Shown here: piece by piece, positions 8,024 through 14,800 of the stretch
Layout of the letters: every line of letters starts with the position of its first letter
Position numbering within the stretch: the stretch's first letter is position 1
Source of the DNA: an uncultured Verrucomicrobiales bacterium
GTDB taxonomy: Bacteria; Verrucomicrobiota; Verrucomicrobiia; Limisphaerales; JACDHS01
Length of the DNA: 20,239 nt
NCBI GenBank assembly: GCA_937983475.1
Contig: CALJZV010000475.1
Span: 1-20,239 of the forward strand
Reading direction: 5' to 3'
Translations under genes and position numbers: made by a program
The notes under the pieces: model-generated
Databases searched by the model: none
What the model saw: only the letters and a program-made list of their open reading frames with translations
What the model was told of the DNA's origin: nothing

Positions 8024-8800
8024 GTGCATGCCGCCGTCAAAGTCTTTTGGTTGCCAAAAAAAGGCAATGCGGCCGAGGAATACGAGGACGCAGCGGCATA
8101 TTCGAACCATCGGTTCGCTGTGGCTGACGGTGCGACCGAATCGTCCTATGCCGATCGTTGGTCCCGTGAACTTGTCGACCGTTTCGTCGCGGCGCCGCCC
8201 AACCACATCCGCGTGTCCAAAGTGCCGATGGAGGAATGGCTTCGCCCTGCGCAAAAACAGTGGCGAAGCGGTATCCCGTGGGACCGGTTGCCATGGTATG
8301 CGGAGGAAAAGGCCAGATGCGGGGCGTTCACAACTTTTTTAGGGGTAGAGATTACTCCTGCGCCGTCGAGATTCCGGTTTTTGGATTTGTTCCGGAGCCG
8401 AAGCGGAGTCCGCTGGCACGCCATCGCCGTTGGGGACAGTTGTTTTTTTCATATCCGTGACGACATCTTGGCAAGAGCTTTCCCCTTGGAAAAGACACGG
8501 GAGTTCTCCAACCGACCACTGTTGATCTCCAGCAATCCCAGCCGGAACAAATCCGTGTGGAAATATGTCCGGCAGGCCGAGGGCGAGTGTAGGGCCGGCG
8601 ACCTCTTTATTTTAATGACCGATGCCTTGGGACATTGGTTCTTGCGGGAAAATGAAAACGGGCGGAAGCCATGGCGCGAGCTGCTGGAGTTGGGAGCCAA
8701 CGACGACTTCGCTGATTTTGTTGAAAAGCGACGCGCCAAGGCCACCCTTCGCAATGATGACACCACCCTGATGATTTGTCAGTGGAAGGAGCACGCCTGA
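8024..8800 (+). CDS. PP2C-family protein phosphatase (triad gene 2)
   Basis: 258 residues from a GTG start; the nearby ATG at 8028 is out of frame. The PPM/PP2C metal-binding motifs appear in order: Glu21-Asp22 in EYEDAAAY, Asp35-Gly36 in VADGATES, the GAFTTFLGV strand, Gly137-Asp138-Ser139 in AVGDSC, Asp200 in LMTDALGHWF (Ala where classical PP2Cs have Gly), and Asp245-Asp246 in RNDDTTLM. All metal ligands are kept, so it should be an active Mn/Mg-dependent Ser/Thr phosphatase in the cytoplasm. The TDAL..WF variant fits the PP2Cs of TerY-P triads. No Shine-Dalgarno is evident, and translation may depend on coupling to the vWA gene 17 bases upstream. Its stop is one base before the kinase start. 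It likely reverses phosphorylation made by that kinase, on the kinase itself, the vWA protein or an unknown target. Confidence 0.87.
   Translation: MHAAVKVFWLPKKGNAAEEYEDAAAYSNHRFAVADGATESSYADRWSRELVDRFVAAPPNHIRVSKVPMEEWLRPAQKQWRSGIPWDRLPWYAEEKARCGAFTTFLGVEITPAPSRFRFLDLFRSRSGVRWHAIAVGDSCFFHIRDDILARAFPLEKTREFSNRPLLISSNPSRNKSVWKYVRQAEGECRAGDLFILMTDALGHWFLRENENGRKPWRELLELGANDDFADFVEKRRAKATLRNDDTTLMICQWKEHA
8784..8791 (+). promoter_or_regulatory. Shine-Dalgarno site of the kinase gene
   Basis: GGAAGGAG lies inside the 3' end of the phosphatase gene, 10 bases before the kinase ATG at 8802. It is the one strong ribosome-binding site in the operon and fixes the kinase start. Confidence 0.6.
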
Positions 8801-8801
8801 T

Positions 8802-11096
8802 ATGAACTGGCCGACCCATTCCGATTACCAGGATGCCATTCAAAATCCGTCCATTTGCTTTCAAGAGCCCGAACTCAAATTCGGCGAACCGCGACTGGAC
8901 ATGCTCGGTTTGCCGCGCGTGATGTCCGGCAATTTTGCCAGCGTGTATGAGCTGAAATGCGGCGACAAGCGCTGGGCGATACGGTGCTTTGTCCGCCAAG
9001 TGCCGGGTCAACAGGGGCGTTACGCTCGGCTAAGCCAGTATCTACAAAATGTCACTCTGCCATACCTGGTGCGCTTCGACTACATGCTCAAGGGCATTTT
9101 GGTTCGGGGCGAATGGTATCCCATCGTCAAAATGCAATGGGTGGACGGCTTGCCCTTGAATACCTGGATTGAGGAAAATTTGAAGGATTCACAGGCCCTT
9201 TTGAAGTTGGCGGGCGATTGGCGCACCATGATGAAGGACCTCGTTGCGAGCAAGTTGGCACACGGCGATTTGCAGCATGGCAATGTAATGGTGACTCCGG
9301 ACAACAAGCTGCGCCTGGTGGATTACGACGGCATGTTCGCACCGGTGTTCGGGCGAGGCCGCGCGCCAGAATTGGGGCATGCCAATTTCCAGCATCCCCG
9401 GCGCACCTCGGAGTTTTACCAAGAGGAACTGGATAATTTTTCTGCGCTGGTTATCTACAGCAGCCTGCGGGCGTTGGCCACCGATCCTGACCTTTGGACC
9501 CATCACTACACAATGGACAACCTGGTCCTTTCGGCCTGCGATTTTAAAAATCCTCGAAACTCCCTTGTGTTTGGCCGATTCAAGCAAAACAGCGATCCTG
9601 CTGTCGTTGCATTGGGACAATTGATTGAAAAATGCTGCTTAAGTCCCGTGCAAAATGTGCCCGACTTTAACCAAGCCATGGAGGCACTCGATCAAGGGCT
9701 TCTAAAAGACCTTCCCATGAAAATGCCGGCGCCCGTCCAGCCTTTGAGCCTCGGCAAAGCCTCGCAGGAAGCGTCTGCTGCAAAGGCCCAGAAACCGGCA
9801 ATGCCAGAATCGCGCCCCGGGACCGATTCGACCCGTTCGGCTTACGATCACGTTTCGACGGTGGCAACTCAGCCGTTGAAATCCAAGCCTTCACCCGCAA
9901 TGCCTTCATTACCCGTGCGTCCAGCACCAGTCATCGAGAAGGCGCCGGACGGCATTCCCGGTTGGGTGTGGGGCACCAGCGGTGCGGTGCTCGCGGCAGT
10001 GATTGTGCTGGTAATGTTTTCGCTCAAGGAAAGAGTTTCTCATGACGTGCCTGAGAGCGAGCCGGTTGCTGAGGCAAACCCAAGCGTTGAACTTAGTGCG
10101 CCGCCGGTGGAGGTCGTTGCCCAATCCATGCCGTCTATTTCTCTGGTTGATTCCCAGCCGGATCCAACGCCGCAGCCTGCGCCAAGGCACTCCACTGGAT
10201 TGATAATTACCACCCTCGGCGCTCTCAAGGGCCACTCCGGCGCTGTGGAGGCGATGGCGTTTTCTCCCGATGGGAAGCTGCTTGCCAGCGCGGCCGGAGA
10301 TCGGTGCGTTCGCATTTGGGACATTCGCACCGGCCAGCCCAAACGCACTTTAAACGGCGCGACGGAATCCTTTGTTTCGATTGGATTCATGCCGGATCGT
10401 GTCACAGTGCGGGCGGTCACCGCCGATAATGTGGTTTGGCTCTGGGACTACAACACCGGGCAGCTTCAGCGCAAAATCGAGCTTTATAAGGATAGTTTGT
10501 TTCCGGTCACATTTTCGCGCGACGGACAGACCCTTGCTGCGGGGTTGGCTGCTGACCGCAAGACGGTGCAATTGCTCGACCCCTTTCTAGGTTCTGTCAA
10601 ACGCTCGTTTCTCACTCACAGAAGTTGGGTAAAGTGCGTTGGATTCTCCCAGGATGCGCAGTTGCTCGTGAGTGTCTGCCATGATGAAAGTGTCAGCCTT
10701 TGGGATGCGGCTTCCGGTCGTTTAATCAGAAATTTTGAATCTGCGGGCGTTGCAGACGGAATGCCCACCCTGTCCAGGGACAACCAGTTTTTGGCTTCTG
10801 GAAATGGCCTTCAGGAAATTAAAATCTGGGATGTGGATTCAGGCGCCCTCCGGCAGTCCTTGGCGGGACACACCGACCAAGTGCGCGCCTGCGCTTTTTC
10901 GCCCGATGGCCGCTGGTTGGTCACTGGCAGCGCCGATCACAGTATCAAGGTTTGGGATGTCGTCACCGGCGCGGAAAAGCTGACTCTGACTGGGCATTCC
11001 GGAGAAGTCACGACATTGGGATTTTCATCCGACGGCACGATGCTGATTAGCGGCAGCACCGATTCCAGCTTGCGCCTTTGGGACGTGCGCCGTTGA
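8802..11096 (+). CDS. Membrane TerY-P-type protein kinase fused to a WD40 propeller (triad gene 3)
   Basis: 764 residues. Residues 30-300 form a divergent protein-kinase domain: a short loop SGNFASVY, then the beta-3 strand WAIRCF with Arg61 where most kinases have Lys, the catalytic loop HGDLQHGN (Asp156, Asn161), and the metal-binding Asp174 in LVDYDG. The HGDLQHGN and DYDG pattern matches the kinases of vWA-PP2C-kinase (TerY-P) triads rather than common Hanks-type PknB kinases. A Pro/Ser-rich linker (about 310-383) leads to one transmembrane helix (388-408) and a second linker. A seven-blade WD40 propeller fills about 470-764. The expected topology is kinase inside and propeller in the periplasm, so the propeller may sense or bind a ligand. 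The ATG follows the phosphatase stop by one base, with a good Shine-Dalgarno. It converges on the DedA gene with a 21-base spacer. Kinase activity is likely but unproven because of Arg61. Confidence 0.88.
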   Translation: MNWPTHSDYQDAIQNPSICFQEPELKFGEPRLDMLGLPRVMSGNFASVYELKCGDKRWAIRCFVRQVPGQQGRYARLSQYLQNVTLPYLVRFDYMLKGILVRGEWYPIVKMQWVDGLPLNTWIEENLKDSQALLKLAGDWRTMMKDLVASKLAHGDLQHGNVMVTPDNKLRLVDYDGMFAPVFGRGRAPELGHANFQHPRRTSEFYQEELDNFSALVIYSSLRALATDPDLWTHHYTMDNLVLSACDFKNPRNSLVFGRFKQNSDPAVVALGQLIEKCCLSPVQNVPDFNQAMEALDQGLLKDLPMKMPAPVQPLSLGKASQEASAAKAQKPAMPESRPGTDSTRSAYDHVSTVATQPLKSKPSPAMPSLPVRPAPVIEKAPDGIPGWVWGTSGAVLAAVIVLVMFSLKERVSHDVPESEPVAEANPSVELSAPPVEVVAQSMPSISLVDSQPDPTPQPAPRHSTGLIITTLGALKGHSGAVEAMAFSPDGKLLASAAGDRCVRIWDIRTGQPKRTLNGATESFVSIGFMPDRVTVRAVTADNVVWLWDYNTGQLQRKIELYKDSLFPVTFSRDGQTLAAGLAADRKTVQLLDPFLGSVKRSFLTHRSWVKCVGFSQDAQLLVSVCHDESVSLWDAASGRLIRNFESAGVADGMPTLSRDNQFLASGNGLQEIKIWDVDSGALRQSLAGHTDQVRACAFSPDGRWLVTGSADHSIKVWDVVTGAEKLTLTGHSGEVTTLGFSSDGTMLISGSTDSSLRLWDVRR
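10215..11093 (+). repeat. Seven WD40 repeats of the membrane kinase
   Basis: Seven units of about 40 residues can be counted. Clear GH...FSPDG...IWD patterns appear in blades 1, 6 and 7. Blades 2 to 5 are more divergent; they keep the final W-D or L-D and the S-[R/Q]-D turn but lose the GH pair. Seven blades are enough to close a single propeller. The divergence of the middle blades suggests that their faces are specialised for binding. Confidence 0.88.
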
Positions 11097-11117
11097 CAGT
11101 CCGTAATTCCTGCCGAC

Positions 11118-11747
11118 TTACCTCAAGTATTTGACTGCGGCAAAGCCCGCAACGCCCAACGCCAGCAGTGCCCATGCGAACCAGTCAAAATATTTTTCGA
11201 TCAGCAGTTTGACCCGCGCCCCAAAGAAATAAATCACTCCGGCAACCATGAAAAAACGGGCTGACCGACCGATGAGGGATGCAATCACCAGAGTCCAGAA
11301 ATTCACTTTGAATACCCCTGCGGCGATGGTGAACACCTTATAGGGAATTGGGGTGAAAGCCGCCACCAGGATCGCTAAAAACGCATTTCCCTGATAAAGT
11401 TCTGCCACTTTGTCAAATTGAGCCTGCTTGAAAACGTACGGAATGAACCAGCCTTGCACCACATGCCAGGCTCCGTAACCGATGAGGTAACCAAACATGC
11501 CGCCCAAGACAGAGCCCGCAGCGCAAATGGCGGCAAATTTGAAGGACCTCTTTGGCGCGCCCACGCACAGTGCCAACAACAGGACATCAGGAGGCACCAG
11601 GAAAAACGATGATTCAATAAACGCGATGCCGAACAGCGCCCACGCTCCGCCCGGACGATCAGCCCAACTCAAAGTCCAGTTATACAACCGCCGGATAAAA
11701 TGCGGTTTCGGCGGCGTCAACGTGCTGCCATCCTTCAAGGTTGTCAT
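11118..11747 (-). CDS. DedA/YqaA-type (VTT domain) integral membrane protein
   Basis: 209 residues from the ATG at 11747; an in-frame TTG at 11771 could add 8 residues. The family pattern is clear: FIESSFFLVPPDVLLLAL near residue 45, SVLGGMFGYLIG, then FTPIPYKVFTIAAG with the conserved Arg downstream in IGRSARFF. Several hydrophobic helices and re-entrant segments place it in the inner membrane. DedA/VTT proteins are linked to membrane integrity, and some members flip undecaprenyl phosphate or phospholipids across the bilayer. YqaA-type members are less studied, so the substrate is left open. It ends 21 bases from the convergent kinase gene. On its own strand it follows the GH43 gene by 90 bases, so it may be read from that transcript. 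Confidence 0.85.
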   Translation of the reverse strand: MTTLKDGSTLTPPKPHFIRRLYNWTLSWADRPGGAWALFGIAFIESSFFLVPPDVLLLALCVGAPKRSFKFAAICAAGSVLGGMFGYLIGYGAWHVVQGWFIPYVFKQAQFDKVAELYQGNAFLAILVAAFTPIPYKVFTIAAGVFKVNFWTLVIASLIGRSARFFMVAGVIYFFGARVKLLIEKYFDWFAWALLALGVAGFAAVKYLR

Positions 11748-11837
11748 GCGCCGCAAAGTGGCAGGAATCAAAGCGCACCGTCAACCGCGTTTTCATTTAT
11801 TCAGCATCTGAGGCGAAGCCACGCTTTGGTTAACCGG

Positions 11838-14800
11838 TCATTCCAGATAAATTTTGCCGGCCTGGTTGGTTCCCAGGAAAAAGCCGCCCCCCCTGTTTTG
11901 ATTTTGCAGGAGAGCGCCGCTGAATGGAGTCACGCGGTTCGCGGCGTCGGGATGGAAAAAGCTTCCTTTGAACACGCCGGTTTTCTTCGAGAGGCTGATT
12001 TTCAGCCCCCCAAGGTTGGTGGACACAAATGTGAACGCATTATTCGTGCTGAGAAATAAGGAATTGGTGTAACTGGCGGAGAGATTGCCTTCAACAACAG
12101 TTAGTGTGCCATTGGTTAATTGAAGCGCTGGAATGCCCGGCAACGGCGGTGTGTACACGGATCCGAAAACGGGTGCCTGATGAATGAATCCCGAGGAATA
12201 AAGCGCGTTGGTCCACGCCTGTTTGATCCAACTCAATTCTCCCGCTGGCGCACTGTTTGTGAAGGAAAGCCAGCCCATCACAGCCCCTTGAAATTCCTTG
12301 TTGGTCTTGACCGTTAAACCGTTGGTGACCGTCTTAGAAAGCACGTACATCGGTGCATAAAGCGGCCACAGCCCGTTCTTGGAGACCATCGTGCTTTGCT
12401 TCAAGGCAACCGCGTCGGCTGCGATGCCTGCCAGTTTGATTTTCCCCAAAGCATTGATGGCGACAGCGCCAAAACCGCTTCCCGGCGGGCCTTCCGCGGC
12501 ATTGCTGAAACCAGGCACCAAAAAAGTGTAACTGTTGGTAAACGGCGCTTCGTTGTTGGTCGTCCAAATCCAGCGATCGGCAATCAATGGCGATTCCCAT
12601 TCCGGTTCGCTCACCGTGCCGGTGGCCTGTTCCGAACCTCCCGCAAAATCAAGCGCCAGTGTCACGGTCAAATCCGGCTTGCCGAACTTGGCCCGCGAGA
12701 CGGTGCGAGTGACCGTTCCCGGCAGCGAAAATTTCCCGCTCATCGAAACGGAATTGCCATCCACCAGCAGCTTGCCGCTGAAACTCTTCTTGGAATTGAC
12801 CTTCAGCGTCACGAATCCCGCGCTGTGATGCTGAATCCCATTGGTCTCGTAAAACAGGCCGTTGTAAACGCCCGACGCGGGCACAAACGGGTTGGGAATG
12901 AAGTTGGCGTTGAGCACCAGGTTGGATTGCATCACAAACACCAAAACATTGGTGGAGTCGATGACCGCGCCCGAGGCATCTGTCCAATTGGTGAACACCG
13001 AGTTGGTTCCCGCGCCAACCAGCGCGGTGGCTTTGTAACCTTTGCCCACCTCCAGCACGGAATTTTTGGCCAGTCCGGTGACGTAGCCTTCCCCGGTCAC
13101 CTGAAGTGTCAGCAGCGAGAATGTGGAATAAAAAAACGTGCGATAAGCCGGCACCGATTCGTTTCCCGCCAAATTCACGGACTTAACCTCCACGACATTG
13201 GTTCCGGCCGAAAGCGACAACGTCGCAGACCAATTGGTCGTGCCAGTTGCTGGCGCGAAGGTCGCGCCATTCAATGAAATCAGCACTTCGCGCACTTCAC
13301 GATCGTCGCTGGCGGTGCCGGTCACCGTGAGTGAGGAGGCCGTGGTTTTGAAATTGTTTGCTGGCGCAAGAATTTTGACTGTCGGCAAAATAAAATCAGT
13401 GTTGACGCTCAGAGTTGCGCCGGAACTGGTGGCGGTCCCAACGGCGTTGGAAACGCGCACGGAGTAAAGACCCGCATGCGACGGTTGCACGTTGGGGATT
13501 GTGTAACTGGACGCTTCGGCTCCCAGGATTTCTGCATCGTTGAAAAACCATTGATAACTCAGCGGCTCGGAACCTTCCGCACTGACGGTAAAAGTCACTT
13601 CAGTTCCGGCATCGGCGTTCTGGCTCGATGGCTGGGTGAGAATCACGGGCACATCCAAAACAGTCAGCGTGGCGGTCTGGCTGACATCAAAACCGGCCAT
13701 GTTGGTGGCCAAAACAGTGTAATCGCCGGAATCGCCCATAGCGGCGTCGCTCAGTGTCAGCGTCGCGGTTTGCGCTCCCGAAATATTGCCGCCGTCGTTG
13801 AGCGGAGTTCCATTTTTGTGCCAGCGAAAGCCAATAGGCGCCGTGCCGGTTGCTTCCGCAGAAAAGTTTACAGTGGAACCTGAAGCTCGGATTTGGCTCG
13901 AAGGATGCGTTGTGATCGTCGGCGGAAAGTTGATGGCCAATGTCGCGGCGGAACTGTTCGCGCTGCCAGCCACATTGCTGATGGTGACGGAATAATTACC
14001 CGCATTTCCGGATTCAACGCTTCCGATGAAATAAAAACCATTGGTTGCATCAGGAAGCGGATTGCCGTTGAAAAACCACTGATACGACAGCGGCGCGGTT
14101 CCCGTGGCGCTCACGGTGAAATTGACGCTTTGGCCGAGATTGATGTTCTGGCTCAGCGGCTGCGTTGTGATCGACGGCGGAACATTCACGATGAGGCTGG
14201 CGTTGGAACTGATGACTGTTCCCGCGACATTGGTAACTGTGACGGTGTAGATGCCTGCGTCATCCGATTGAACATTCAACCGTGTCAGGGAACTGCCGGT
14301 CGCGCCGGTCACTGGCTCCCCGTTGAAGTTCCATTGGTAGCTCAACGGTTGTGTGCCGTTCGCTGTCACGGAGAAAAGCACAGTGGTTCCCTGCGTGACT
14401 TCGTGGCTTTGCGGATGCGCTGAGATGATAGGCGGAATCGTCACCGTGAGCGTGGCTGTGGAACTGGTGGCGGAACCGAACGGATTGCTGGCGATCACTG
14501 AATAGCCGCCTTCGTTGGCCGGTTGCGCGTTGTTGAGTGTGTAAATATTGCCGGTCGCGCCGGAAATGTTGGTGCCGTTGAAACGCCATTGATAACTCAT
14601 GGGCGAAGCGCCGCTGGCCTCCACGCTGAATTGCACCGTGTTGCCTTGCACAACCGTTTTGCTTTCCGGATGCCGAGTAATGGTCGGCGATGTGCCGCCG
14701 GGAATGATGTTGACGGTCAATGTGGCGTTGGAACTGGTGATGCTGCCCGCGCCGTTGCTGACCACCACCGAAAAATCACCCGCATCGGTCGTTTCGACGT

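Noticed and set aside
8028..8342. ATG at 8028 as the phosphatase start
   Set aside because: It is out of frame with the PP2C motifs; the frame with all metal ligands begins at the GTG at 8024.
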